Positions 32,430 through 43,200 of a DNA stretch of 64,000 nucleotides are shown here, in pieces. Position 1 is the first letter of the stretch; each line of letters opens with the position of its first letter. This DNA is from Doryteuthis pealeii (lineage: Eukaryota > Mollusca > Cephalopoda > Myopsida > Loliginidae): assembly GCA_023376005.1 (NCBI GenBank), contig CM042141.1, positions 96,943,327 to 97,007,326 on the forward strand, read 5' to 3'. The notes below the pieces were generated by a model. That model was not told the DNA's origin. It was given only the letters and a program-made list of their open reading frames with translations, and did not search any database. A program made the position numbers and the translations under genes.

Positions 32430-32812
32430 TTTTTGCACAGTTATGATATCAAGTATTCCTATTTGATACAAATAATCTGCACACAGTTGTAAGATTTCAT
32501 GTATTCCTGTCTAATATTAATATATATATTATATGTTTTTAAGTAATTATTTCTATTTAATAATAGTCATTTCTTTGCACAGTTATATGGTTTCAAGTAA
32601 CTAATAATAATCTTTAGAAAACAATTATAACTTCAAGTAACTATTCTTAATATAAATAATTTAGTTACATGATACCAATGCAAGTAATTTTTAGATCTAT
32701 TTGACCTATAGGTGGGACTCTAACAGGTACTACCACTCCTGGTCAGAGTGGACTTGAGAATATTGGCAATGGAGTGCTATTCTACACTCCCAGATATCCA
32801 AAACCGAGGCAA
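32430..32812 (+). repeat. Rep-C copy with upstream short-unit array
   Basis: Units of ATGATATCAAGTATTCC, GTTATATGGTTTCAAGTAAC type at 32440-32690 run into the body CTATAGGTGGGACTCTAACAGG. The body is cut by a mariner end at about 32805. Confidence 0.75.
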
Positions 32813-33495
32813 GTCAAAAAAATTGAAATATTTTGGTACATGATAATTTGTTGTTTATATATCACATAAAGCAGTTCAAGCTGTAGAAATTATGCATTGT
32901 GGTTGGTAGCAGCGTGCTAGTTGGTGTACCAAGATGCTGTGCATAGTTTGACTCGGAAATGTATGTGCAATGTAGTCTAATGCCATGGAAGCAACCAAAA
33001 ACATTCATTGTGCAAAAGGTGAAGGCACAGTTGATCACAGTACAGTAACCAGTTCAAGAAAATTTGATTGGGTTGGAACCTTGAAGGTCAGAAAAAGTTA
33101 TCGAGACAAAAAGTTATCGAGACAAATTGTGCTAATTGGTGCACTGATACATACATTGTTTCATTCTGTATGTGATTTGAAATCTGATGAACATGCTTTG
33201 CGAGTTAGAACTGGTCCATAATAAGGACAACACAACCAAAAACATTTATTGTACAAAAGGTGGAGGTGCAGTTGATATGGTCAGTTAATGATGGTTCAAG
33301 AAATTTTGGGTTCCGAGGTGGTGCACACAACCATAGAAACAAAATCGGACAAGTTGAATTTTCAAAGTATTAGAATAGTTTTTCATCTCACAGACCAGTG
33401 TGATTCTTCACCTTCAAGACCTTAGCAAAAGCATCTTAAGCTGCAAAATTGTGCCTCATGTTACCAAAATATTGCAAAACTTTTGACTCACCTAG
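32805..33495 (+). pseudogene. mariner-like element, degenerate, 690 bp
   Basis: The left end GAGGCAAGTCAAAAAAATTG and the inverse of the right end (CTAGGTGAGTCAAAAGTTTT) form the terminal inverted repeats. The interior has two partly duplicated blocks (AAAACATTCATTGTGCAAAAGG at 32998 and AAAACATTTATTGTACAAAAGG at 33237). Short frames such as 32985-33221 are not recognisable as transposase. This is the parent sequence of the 126-bp satellite at 43.2-45.2 kb. Confidence 0.75.
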
Positions 33496-33527
33496 TATAT
33501 TAATATTATTTATTATTACTTATTTGA

Positions 33528-33768
33528 GGGGCCAATTTAGCTCAGCCAATAGAGTATTTGTCTATAAATCATAAGGTTCCAGGTTTGATACTGGTCTGCA
33601 CCAACTAAACACATGAGTAGCACAGCTTGGTTAATCTGATCTGTGCAGTAAAGTGGGGAGCTGATGATAGGTGTAGCGTTCCACCTTAAGAAAACAATCT
33701 GCCTAGTCTAGCGCTATACCAACAATAGGCTACTCCCCCCCCAACTCTACTTACTTTTATTACTTGCT
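33528..33768 (+). mobile_element. SINE-A copy
   Basis: Plus strand, from AATTTAGCTCAGCCAATAGAG to CCAACTCTACTTACTTT. Part of the duplicated and inverted block that continues to 34790. Confidence 0.85.
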
Positions 33769-33805
33769 TAAGCATTTTTTCCCCCACTTCATAGCCCCCC
33801 CCCCT

Positions 33806-33807
33806 AA

Positions 33808-33838
<31 letters not shown>
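33806..33838. repeat. poly(A) tract
   Basis: About 30 A residues after C-runs. Confidence 0.95.
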
Positions 33839-34445
33839 CGTTTTCAGTTTTTAATATTTTACATTTACAATATGCTGACTATGAAATAAAGTCAGAATAA
33901 TCAGATATAAAAATAGTGCAATGGAAGACGGTTCAAATTTCACTGCCATCTCTAAAATGGATTTTGTCTAACTTTAGTTCATAACACTTCATTAAAAACA
34001 AAAACTTCCTTTTAATTTTCCTCCACCCAAAAATATACAAGAAAAAAAAAGTCAAGACTAAAGATAGAGAGATAGAGACTATTTGAAAAACATTTGCATG
34101 CAAAGCCCAACCCAGTCATGAGGAGTTCTACGCTATTTTTTTATATTTTTGCACAACAATAAAACTATAGTAAGTATGTGGTTATATTTTTTTAATTTTA
34201 ATTTATTTATTTATTTATACAGATTTCTTTGACATTATTGCTGGAGTCCTACAAGGAGATACATTAATACCATTTCAAGACTAGAGATAGAGACTATGTC
34301 AAAACATTTGCATGTGGAGCCCAACCGAGTCATGAGTTAGGCTTTTTTTTATGCCACAATAAAACTCATGAGTCAGAATAATCAGATATAAAAATAGTGC
34401 AGTGGAAGACGGTTCAAATTTCACTGCCACCTCTAAAATGGATTT

Positions 34446-34700
34446 TGGGGAGCTGACAATAGGTGTAGCGTTCCACCTCAAGAAAACAATCTGCTTGGTC
34501 TAGCGCTAGCAAAAAGGGGATAGACTGCTTCGCTATACCAACAATAGGCTACTCTCCCAACTTTTATTACTTGCTTTACTGCACAGTTCAGATTAACCAA
34601 GCTGTGCTACTCATGTGTTGAGTTGGAGCAGTATCAAACTTGGAACCTTGTGATTTATAGACAAATACTCTATTGGCTGAGCTAAACTGGCCCCCTCAAA
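34446..34700. mobile_element. two opposed SINE-A pieces
   Basis: 34446-34560 is a plus-strand SINE-A tail copied from 33655-33768. 34565-34698 is a minus-strand SINE-A head that is the inverse of 33528-33655. Together they form a rearranged duplicate of one SINE. Confidence 0.8.
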
Positions 34701-34727
34701 TAAGTAATAATAAATAATATTAATATA

Positions 34728-34800
34728 CTAGGCGAGTCAAAAGTTTTGCAATATTTTGGTAACATGAGGCACAATTTTGTAGCTCAAATGAGTTATACTT
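34728..34800 (-). mobile_element. mariner end, inverse copy of 33430-33495
   Basis: TAGGCGAGTCAAAAGTTTTG, then CAATATTTTGGTAACATGAGG, is the exact inverse of the 3' end of the element at 32805-33495. Confidence 0.85.
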
Positions 34801-34859
34801 TTTTTTTTTTTACTCCACAATAAAACTATAGTAAGTATGCAGTTATATATTTTATTTAT

Positions 34860-35720
34860 TTCTTTTTACACAGCTTTCTTTGACATTGTTGCTGGAGTCC
34901 TACAAGGAATACATTAGCACTATTTTTATTTATAATTTCCCCAGACTATGTGCTATGAATGTCATTAGATCTAATACAAGAAAAAGGCTTCATGCTAAAA
35001 AAGGCAAGAAGCAGGTGATATCCAGCAGAAATGATGACAGATTATGCAGATGATCTAGCACTTCTAGGAAATAAAACTGCACAAGCCGAATCCCTACTGC
35101 ATAGACTAGAGAAGGTATTGGTCTGCAAGTTTTGTGTGTTTTAAACGAGATGGAGACATTTCCACACTAGAGAGTAATCCCCTGAAATTAGTAGACTAGT
35201 TCACATACTAAGGTAGTAATATCTCATCTACAGAAAGTGATGTCAATATATGCATATGAAAAACACAGACTACTATAGAAAAATTATTAATAAAGATCTG
35301 ATCTCTCTGATGAGATATAGTGAGAATTCTTTTAAGTCGTGTCATTGGTACTGTATGGCTGCACCATAAGGACTTTAACGAAATGCTTGAAGAAAAATCT
35401 AGTTGGGAACTTTACAAGAATGTTGTATGTTATCTTGAAAAAAAAAAAAAAAAAAAAAAAAAAACCCTGAAAGCAGCACCCCAAAAAAAATCAGCGGTAT
35501 GGCCACTTGCCTCCAGGTAAGATGAACAAGACATGCTGGACATTGTTAGAGAAGCAAGGACAAGCTCATAAATTATGTTCTTCTAGGGAGAGCTACACAT
35601 GGACACACCAGTGCATGTCGGCCAGCAAAAACCATATTGATCAGCTCTGCATGGATACTGGATGCGGTGTAGAGGATGCCAGGAGCAACTTCCTCACCAC
35701 CTGGCTCTAATTGAAGTTGG
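34860..35720 (+). pseudogene. LINE reverse transcriptase and C-terminal relic
   Basis: 34870-35115 reads FFDIVAGVLQG, then LAPFLFI.., then MTDYADDLALLGN and AESLLHRLEK. The YADDLAL block is the catalytic A/YxDD box of reverse transcriptase. 35310-35720 gives VIGTVWLHH, SWELYKNVVCYL, then QVR(W)TRHAGHC, and HIDQLCMDTGCGVEDARSN, the same tail as 27640-28137. Frameshifts, a 26-base A-run (35438-35463) and missing segments show it is dead. A duplicate of its first 110 bases lies at 34150-34265. Confidence 0.85.
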
Positions 35721-36330
35721 TTGGATTTTCAGTTGGATTTTAGGCCAAAGACATTTTGTTTTATTCATTCTTCATTGGTACTTAAATCTTTTTCTCAAAA
35801 CTCAATTCTTTTAAACATATCTTTTTAAACTCATTTTTTTCTATTTAACCCATAGATGAGACCCTAACAGGTACTACCACTCCGGGTCAGAGTGGACCTG
35901 AAAGTAATGGTGATGAAGGGGTACTCCACCTTCCCCAGAGCTCCAGAATTGGAACTTCACCATCTGATAGAGTTTAATGTCATACCCAGGACATTAAGAA
36001 CCTCAGCTACCACCTTCTAGCACATATAAAAAGGGTTGGGTTTGCCGTAAGGACAATAGGGTTGAAACAATCATATAGGTGCTAGGGCTTGATGTGACAA
36101 GCTAATTGATCAGAGGAGGCCTCTCCAAATCTGTCTAACCTAAGGAAAGGCCAAAGAGAAGTGTTGCAAGTCATGGTCTGCTCAACCACCAGGATTCCAT
36201 CCTTAAGCCTCATGAGTTGCCACCTACGGCTAACAGGTGGCCCCATTGGGGGAGAGTCTTACTACTCTGCAGAGGTGCAGTCAGTGTATTCTAAAGCCCC
36301 AGCTGACAGGCCTGGGTGATGAGGAAGAGT
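35721..36330 (+). repeat. Rep-C copy, reference example
   Basis: The most complete example of the family. Head GTTGGATTTTAGGCC; T-rich middle ending CTATTTAACCCATAG; body ATGAGACCCTAACAGG, ACCACTCCGGGTCAGAGTGG, GGGTACTCCACCTTCCC, ACTTCACCATCTGATAGAG; then AGGGTTGGGTTTGCCGTAAG, AGGTGCTAGGGCTTGATG; then GTGTTGCAAGTCATGG, GCCACCTACGGCTAACAGG and GCAGAGGTGCAGTCAGTG. About 600 bp, at least 14 copies, nearly all on the plus strand in this window. No inverted ends, no tRNA boxes and no coding frame seen. Its end adjoins a LINE tail with an (ATG)n-type terminus (36305-36380). Confidence 0.85.
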
Positions 36331-36689
36331 CATGGGTATCCATGCTGTTGGCACAACCTGATGATGATGATGAAGTATGTGGTTAACTGTCTCCTAGCAA
36401 CTGATATCTAATCAGCTTCTAAAAGAACAACTTTCAACTCTGGGAATCATTAACATTCATATAATCCCATGATTAGATAAACAAACTTAATAAATATTGA
36501 TAGAATTAATCATAAACTGACAAAAGTTTTTTTTTCTTTCCTTTTTTTGTAAAAAATAATGAATTTTGGAACTGGCAACAAAGTTCTTCCTTTTACCAAG
36601 AACTCTCATATTAATGAACATTAATCATTTCTCAGAAAGAAATTGCAGGTATTATTTAACAGGTTTATTAAAAGTCTAGTGAAAGGGTT

Positions 36690-37234
36690 CCAGATTTCTG
36701 GGTAGAGATGCTGCTTACCAAAAATCTGAAATTCAATTTCCAGATTTCTGGGTAGAGATGCTGCTTACCAAAAATCTGAAATTCAATTTCCAGATTTCTG
36801 GGTAGAGATGCGCTTACCAAAAATCTGAAATTCAATTTCCAGATTTCTGGGTAGAGATGCCGCTTACCAAAAATCTGAAATTCAATTTCCAGATTTCTGG
36901 GTAGAGATGCCGCTTACCAAAAATCTGAAATTCAATTTCCAGATTTCTGGGTAGAGATGCCGCTTACCAAAAATCTGAAATTCAATTTCCAGATTTCTGG
37001 GTAGAGATGCCGCTTACCAAAAATCTGAAATTCAATTTCCAGATTTCTGGGTAGAGATGCGCTTACCAAAAATCTGAAATTCAATTTCCAGATTTCTGGG
37101 TAGAGATGCCACTTACAAAAATCTGAAATTCATTTCCAGATTTCTGGGTAGAGATGCCGCTTACCAAAAATCTGAAATTCAATTTCCAGATTTCTGGGTA
37201 GAGATGCTGCTTACCAAAAATCTGAAATTCAATT
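36690..37234. repeat. 50-bp tandem array, 11 copies
   Basis: The unit starts CCAGATTTCTGGGTAGAG, continues ATGCCGCTTACC and ends AAAAATCTGAAATTCAATTT. Units are more than 95% identical, differing by CTGC/CCGC/CGC at one spot and a few 1-bp deletions. CAGATTTCTGG pairs with CCAAAAATCTG in the same unit (10 of 11), and GAAATTCAATTTC at each junction is a perfect palindrome. Confidence 0.97.
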
Positions 37235-37670
37235 ACTAGTCTAAGTAAGGACCATAGTGGAGTGTTGCATGTCATGGACTGCTCAGCTAAGAATGTATCC
37301 TTAAACATCATGGGTCACCACCCATAGCCAACAGGTGGTTCCATTGGGGTGATTTTACCCTGCAGAGGTGCAATCAGTGTATTCTTCTGCTCCAGCTGAC
37401 AGGGTTGGTTGGTTGGATTTTATGGCATGTCAACCCTTGTTGGATCATTTTATGCTGAAGACATTTTTGTTTTATTCATTCGTGATGGGTACTCAATTTA
37501 AAAAAAAAAAACTTATGTTTTTCTGTTTAACACATAGATGGGGCCCTAACACTCTGGGTCATATCGGACCTTGGAGTAAAGGTGATGAAGGGGTACTCCA
37601 CAATCCTCTGAGCTCCAGAATCGGAACTTCACCATCAGATAGTTTAATGTCATACACAGGACAAGCCGGC
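37235..37670 (+). repeat. Rep-C 3' piece followed by a second Rep-C copy
   Basis: 37240-37395 carries the 3' section (GTGTTGCATGTCATGGACTG, CACCCATAGCCAACAGG). 37403-37665 restarts with the head GGTTGGTTGGATTTTATGGC and the body. The order suggests the 50-bp array expanded inside or beside a Rep-C copy. 37680-38160 is unassigned. Confidence 0.8.
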
Positions 37671-38164
37671 ATGGTGAGAAATATCTTAGATCTAAATATC
37701 AAATGTTAAAATGTTTTATGATAAAACATTAGAAAAAAGAAGATTTTTATCAAAATCTTATCAGATCAATTTTGTCAATACAATGTAAAATTCAATAGAA
37801 TTTATTGAAAACACAAGATGCACAATATTGATTTAGATTCTGGTGTTAAAGTTTAAAAGATTGATATTTTTAAGTGTATGCTTTGAAATTCAAGGATTTG
37901 AATACAAAAGAAAAATAACTGCCATTTCAATTTCCTGTTCTTTAGATGATAAGCTAATGAACGATGAAATTATACACCATCCATGAAAAGAACGTATTGG
38001 CATATACAAACAATAACGATAAAAGTAACACAGACAAGATATGCATTATTTATTGAAATGATCAGAATAGAAGAATTTTAATGAGATGGTTTTATTTTCT
38101 GGGCCTCCCACCAGGCCGAACTAGCATAAAGAAATTTTTATGTAAAGAGCTATGCACAAACCAA

Positions 38165-38385
38165 AGCTCATGTGATAGCCAGTGCAAAAAATGTATGGTA
38201 CCATTGGCATATCCCTTTTGGGGTGCCCCAGGCACCAAACAATAAACCCAGCCTGGGTTTATATGTCTGGAGGTGGGGGGGGGGGCCCCGACCCCCTTGG
38301 ACCATGCGATTTATTTTGACACACTTCCCCGGCTCAAAAGCTAAGACTTCTGAGATGATAGCACCACTAAAGCTCAAACTAAACG
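38165..38385 (+). repeat. GC-rich dispersed repeat, relative at 57865-57960
   Basis: TGATAGCCAGTGCAAAAAATG is shared with 57868-57890, followed by a GGTGCCCCAGGCACC palindrome and a G10 run. Open frames on both strands (38172-38477) are accidental. They have no splice context, and the plus-strand one runs into Rep-C. Confidence 0.5.
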
Positions 38386-38387
38386 AC

Positions 38388-38590
38388 TGGTTGGTTGGAT
38401 TTTATGGCATGTCAACCCTTGTTGGGTTATTTTATGCTGAAGACGTTTTTGTTTTATTCATTATTGATGGGTATTGAAAAATTCTTTTTTTCTAAACTTA
38501 TTTTTTTAAAACTCATTTTTTTTTTCTATTTAACCCATAGTTGGGACCCTAACAGGTACGACCACTCCGGGTCAGAGTACGAAACGATTG
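38388..38590 (+). repeat. Rep-C copy, 5' part
   Basis: Head and T-rich middle, then CCATAGTTGGGACCCTAACAGG and CCACTCCGGGTCAGAGT, ending abruptly before a SINE-B. Confidence 0.85.
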
Positions 38591-38604
38591 GAGAAAAAGC
38601 TAGT

Positions 38605-38825
38605 CAGAGGTGTTCATTGCATAATGATTATCATTGTAGGAAATGGACATGGCAACTCAAGTTCAAATACAGGACAAGGCTATTTGTATTTCACATAGCA
38701 TTAATACCCTAGAGAAAGGTATGCATCTAAATATTCTCCCTCCAGCTATGGATAAATAGGACAGATCGAGCTCTTTAAACTTAGTATGGCAACCAGTCTG
38801 GGAGAAGGAAAACTGAATTCAAACC
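38605..38825 (+). mobile_element. SINE-B copy
   Basis: GCATAATGATTATCATTG (A-box region), CAAGTTCAAATACAGG (B-box), then the family body to GAAAACTGAATTCAAACCTG. Confidence 0.8.
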
Positions 38826-39057
38826 TGTCTTGTTTACCATTCCAACTTAATATTTTGAGCCTGTGGTTTAGTGAACTTATATTAGAAAGGTTTATTGTAC
38901 TTCCCTACAAAACTTCTGTACTAATACAATGTAGTGTCTTGGTAGGGGAAATGGTATTAATGTTAATGAATTTCATGGTTAGTAATAATGTCACTTTTTG
39001 GGTAAATGCCTTTTGATATGCTTACTTCTTTTTGTAGATTTTCTGATTTATTTATAT

Positions 39058-39400
39058 CTATTGGCATTTCAGTCTCAGAAGACTATAATATAATTTTTGT
39101 GCCCCTGAAGTTACAGCGCCTACTGTGACTGTGAAGTCCAATGTTCGAAAAACATTCTCGACCACAGAGGTCGCATGTGAAGGCTGTCTCTGAAGATGTT
39201 GATGTGCCGGTGTTTTGTTGCCATTGCTTTCTTCTGGACCTCTTGGCTTCATAGTGTTGCGCTAGGGTGGCTTCAGACATGAACAGTCTGCTACAGAGAG
39301 CCTGCTACCACCTAGGGCGGTCCTGAGCCAAATTTTCCCAGCTGGAAGGGGCAATGCCAAAGCACCTAAGATCATTTTTGCAGACATGATTACGGCACCT
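39058..39400 (-). pseudogene. LINE C-terminus with C2H2-like zinc finger
   Basis: The minus strand encodes MSEATLAQHYEAKRSRRKQW, then TFTCDLC-type residues: CDLCGRECFSNIGLHSHSRRC. That is C-x2-C-x12-H-x4-(H/C), a finger found at the C-terminus of some LINE polyproteins after a lysine/arginine-rich region. Upstream on the minus strand (39290-39400) are residues like CFGIAPSSWENLAQDR, also typical. Only this end remains. A small relative is at 16812-16907. Confidence 0.7.
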
Positions 39401-39655
39401 TATATAGTGTAATGGTTATCAATCTAGTTAGTAGACCATTGCTAGTGAATTAATTTCTTACTGGGTGTCCCATATTGAATCCAACATTGGCAAGATGTCC
39501 CTTTTTCTTGGAGAAGACATCAACATTAAATGGCTTGAAACAGATAGGATTTAAAATTTTTTTTATAGTAATTAGAAGATTAATTTTCACAGAATGCAAC
39601 GTTGATGGTTATTTTTTTCAGACAGGAAGTTGTTTATGGCTTATACCAAAGATAA

Positions 39656-39937
39656 GTGGAGGCACAGGGTGTAATGGTTAGAATCATAGGAAATGGACTC
39701 CTCGACCAGAGATCAAATCCTGGATGAGGCTGTCTGTATTTCACTTTCCCCTCATACCCTTGCAAAAGGTATGAATCCAACTATTCTCCCTCCAGCTATG
39801 GGTAAATAGTAAGGCAGACTAGGCTCTTTAACCTTGGTTAAACAACCAATCTTGGAGAAGGAAAACTGAATTCAAACCTGTTAAACTCCACTAAATAAAT
39901 TGACCTTGTGTCACATCCGGCTCAGGTTGAGGGGTTG

Positions 39938-39942
<5 letters not shown>
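39656..39942 (+). mobile_element. SINE-B copy, full length
   Basis: Plus strand from GGCACAGGGTGTAATGGTTA to GTGTCACATCCGGCTCAG. All family blocks present. Confidence 0.9.
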
Positions 39943-39983
<41 letters not shown>

Positions 39984-39985
<2 letters not shown>

Positions 39986-40350
39986 GGTGTCCCAAAAAGA
40001 TGTATACACCTTTTAGCAGCTGATGTCATGCCAAGCATTAGTAAACACTTTGGAGAAGAGGATTTTTTTTATTTTCAGCAAGATGGGGCACCCCCCCACA
40101 CTACCATCGCGGTGTTAGATCCTTCCTTGATGAGATCTTGCCAAACAGGTGGATTGGACAGAGGGGTTTTGTTGAATACCCATCACATTCACCAGACCTC
40201 ACACCACTAGACTTCTTTTTATTGGGGATACATAAAAGACAAAGTCTACACAATGAAAACTACAACAATCGCTGAATTGAGAGCAACCATTGAACGTGAA
40301 TGCATGCAAATACCAAGAGAATTGTTTCATGATGTTTGTAAATTCTTTTA
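39984..40350 (+). pseudogene. Tc1-like transposase C-terminal relic
   Basis: Starts at AGGGTGTCCCAAAAAGATG, a plausible terminal repeat abutting (CA)n. The frame FYFQQDGAPPHTTIAV holds the second catalytic Asp. After a shift in the C-run near 40091-40115 it reads WIGQRGFVEYPSHSPDLTPL, then DFFLLGYIKDKVY, with the third Asp, and LRATIERECMQIPRELF. This is the DDE domain of a Tc1/mariner-superfamily transposase of the QDGAPPH / WIGRRG-PIE-P-RSPDLTPLDFFLWG type. The N-terminus and 3' inverted end are missing. Confidence 0.85.
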
Positions 40351-40427
40351 CATGTTGAAAATTAAACAAATAATAATAATAAACACCAAATTACGCTATC
40401 AGGGTCCATATATTTTTGTGCATTTGT

Positions 40428-40500
40428 GAGTATCATGCGTAAAGCAAGTATTTCCACTTTTCCCGTCTTATTTGCAGGAATCAATTAATTTCCTTTGTAA
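40428..40500 (+). repeat. dispersed repeat, pair of 42412-42480
   Basis: GAGTATCATGCGTAAAGCAAG, TATTTCCACTTTTCC and GTCTTATTTGCAGGAATC are duplicated 2 kb downstream. Confidence 0.8.
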
Positions 40501-40799
40501 CCAAAGCACAGGGCACAAATGAGGAAACGAGTGCTTGACTAGTAAAGAAATTTTTATTTATTTTGTAAATTGTGTTCTGTTTGCAGATAACACTTGTGGC
40601 TTCTTCAATGTAAAACCTTTTTCGCCTCAAATTTACCTGCTATAATAACACTGCTTAAATGTATTGTAAAACAGTGTACGTACCCTCACAATAAGGCACC
40701 CATTAATGAAGTCAAGGGAGATAACTCATACTCATTTATACAGCTATCCCAAAATGAGGATTACCTATTTTTACAAAACTATTCAATAAAATGCATATA

Positions 40800-41150
40800 A
40801 AAATTATACCCAAACAAGAACAACAACCACAGTGTGAAACATGACAAATACCCTGCACAATTAAACACTTTCTCATAGAATGTGGAGATTTCACTCACAT
40901 CAGAAAATGCTTTTTAATGCAAATATGAAAGATCTAATTAAAAAAGTCAACATAGATGACATTCTGTTCTTTTTTGAGAGAAACAAAATTATACCAAAAA
41001 ATATAAACGTAAACCTGATCAATACCATACTAAAGTAACCCTGATGATGATCCTAACATCATTAAAACCGTTAACTATATAAATGTAAACATAGACATAC
41101 AATGTATATAATTTCCTAACATCTAGGTATAAAATAACCCCAGGTGGGTT
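40800..41150 (+). pseudogene. LINE tail copy and 3' UTR
   Basis: Homologous to 6090-6200: CAAACAAGAACAACAACCACAG, TGTGAAACATG, CACTTTCTCATAGAATGTGG. Continues to a 3' region with AACCCTGATGATGATCC and CCCAGGTGGGTTTATATACC. Stops in all frames. Confidence 0.7.
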
Positions 41151-42340
41151 TATATACCGTTAAAATACATTAACCAATTATCTAAATAAAAATCATGGTT
41201 CCTTGGTGGTGTAATGTTATGGCTCTCATGTCGGAATGAAGTGATAACGTGTTGATAATCAAAATAATAGTTGTATACTTCTCTCAGGACCAATACTACT
41301 TTGAGAGGCTTAAATCCGGTTGTTGGGCCGATGCCGAGTTGACTGACAGTTCCTTAGGATGCTGGGGAACTACTTGCCTTGTGCCATTTAGAGTTTTTAG
41401 TAATAACACAAGGCCACTTCTTTTTCTCATGAGATTTTTATTTTCCCTGCTAAGTCAAAACTGCCGAGAGCAAAAGCCCATGTCTCACTCCATCAACGCA
41501 GGGTCCCAAACTCCATGAACATTCCCACCTTTCACTTTGCCATGTCTCACGTCTTGTACAATAGAAAAATGCCATGTGGCCTTATGATTCATCCTTAAAA
41601 ACTTTCTATGCTAACCTACTGGCTCTTTCCACTCTCTCTCTCTATTACGTTACAGTGGGATTTCACAGGTCTCTGCTTCATACAATAGCACAAATTTGTG
41701 GATTTCCTATTCCAATGTTGGTAATGGTTTGTATTTCTAATGTCTTATCTCCAACTGTAACCAGTATGAAATGTTGACAACAGTTTCAATAATGATTTCT
41801 AACTTTACTTAATTTGTGGGTTGCCAATGAATTATGATGGTAAGTGTAGCAAGATTCAAATAACGGTATGGTAAATAGAAAGTTAGATTTTGGCTGTTAG
41901 TCAAAAGGAGCAGACGCAAGGGTTGTCTGCTCCCAAGATGCCATCTTTTCACCGCACATTTAAAACCATTTTGGGATTCGTGTTTTTGATAAAGACGTCA
42001 TTGTAAAATAAATCAAGTCTTGTTTCATAATTAAAAACAAAGAAATGAGCATAGGCAACCGCAGCCCAGCAGAACAGAAGCCGTATCAACCAGAAGAAGA
42101 AATCAACCCAGAAGAGGATGGCCAGAAATGAAATAGATCCACTTAAGAACTCCCCTCTCTACTCTCTCTCTCACCATTTATATACCCAATACAAAAGGGG
42201 GGGGGGTACATAACACTAACACATTAATTCCTTGGCAACAAATACACCTTTCCTTTCTGGTGAAGATGTTTTTCTTTGGCCCTTATAGATAATGCAATCA
42301 TGATGTATATATTTTTGTGTATATAAGATATGTTTTTTGA
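41151..42340. other. unassigned, relatively high-complexity intronic sequence
   Basis: No exon or known repeat recognised. The frame at 41249-41518 has no splice context. GGAGCAGACGC..GGGTTGTCTGCTCC (41908-41934) is a short hairpin. Confidence 0.45.
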
Positions 42341-42411
42341 GTGTCATACAAGCACAATAATGGAATGTATTGGTGAGTGTCATACAAGCACAATAATGGA
42401 ATGTATTGGTG
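42341..42411. repeat. 36-bp direct duplication
   Basis: GTGTCATACAAGCACAATAA followed by TGGAATGTATTGGTGA occurs twice head to tail. Confidence 0.9.
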
Positions 42412-42689
42412 AGTATCATGCGTAAAGCAAGTATTTCCAGTTTTCCTGTCTTATTTGCAGAAATCAATTCATTCCCTTATATTCCTTCTAGCAATATTGA
42501 ATATTTTGTTTTTCCTGAAATTTTCTGGATAAAAAAAATAAAATAAATAAATATGTGCAACAGTGCCAATATATTATTTCAATGCCTGTTAGATATACCC
42601 CCCCCAACACCGCAAAAAAAAAAAAAAAAAAAAATAAAAATATCTGCTAGAAATGTTATAATATTGATATTAATAGCACTTTTTTCTAG

Positions 42690-42815
42690 CATAGAAGAAC
42701 AAAAAAGGAAAAAAAGAACAAAAAAAGGAAAAAAGAGAAAAAAAAGTAAAGGAGAAAAAAAAAGGAAAGGAGAAAAGATAAAGAAAAAGAAAAAGAAAGA
42801 AAAAGAAAAAAAGTA
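42690..42815. repeat. A-rich purine tract
   Basis: GAAAAA-type repeats give a meaningless Lys-rich frame. A C-run and A-run lie at 42598-42632. Confidence 0.9.
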
Positions 42816-43100
42816 GTTACCAGCAGCAACTTCTCCATCTTATTTGAGCCCCCCCCCCAACTTCTTTCTCTTGAGCCATATTCTTCAGGCCATTAGAATA
42901 TCTATTATTCATGACAGCAAATATTCATTTTGCCAAAGAGAAAAATCTGCAACTTTTTTTTTTATATTTGCAAATATCAACTTCATCTTCGAAGTGACAC
43001 TGAATGTTTCACAGCAGATTCAATTTCTACGGTCGAATCTGAAATCAATGAAGCTTAAACCAAAATATTAACAAAATTGGTTGTAATGATATTAATTATA

Positions 43101-43200
43101 CTAGGCCGAGTCAAAAATTTCACAATATTTTTATAGCATGAAACACAATTTGGCAGCCCCAGATGCTTTTGCATAAAATAGTAATGAGATTTTTAGAAAA
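43101..43200 (-). mobile_element. mariner end adjoining the 126-bp array
   Basis: CTAGGCCGAGTCAAAAATTTC, then CACAATATTTTTATAGCATG, matches the inverse of the terminal repeat of the element at 32805-33495. Confidence 0.8.

Noticed and set aside
38172..38477. Overlapping frames on both strands in a GC-rich patch
   Set aside because: Region is a dispersed repeat with a relative at 57.9 kb and runs into Rep-C.
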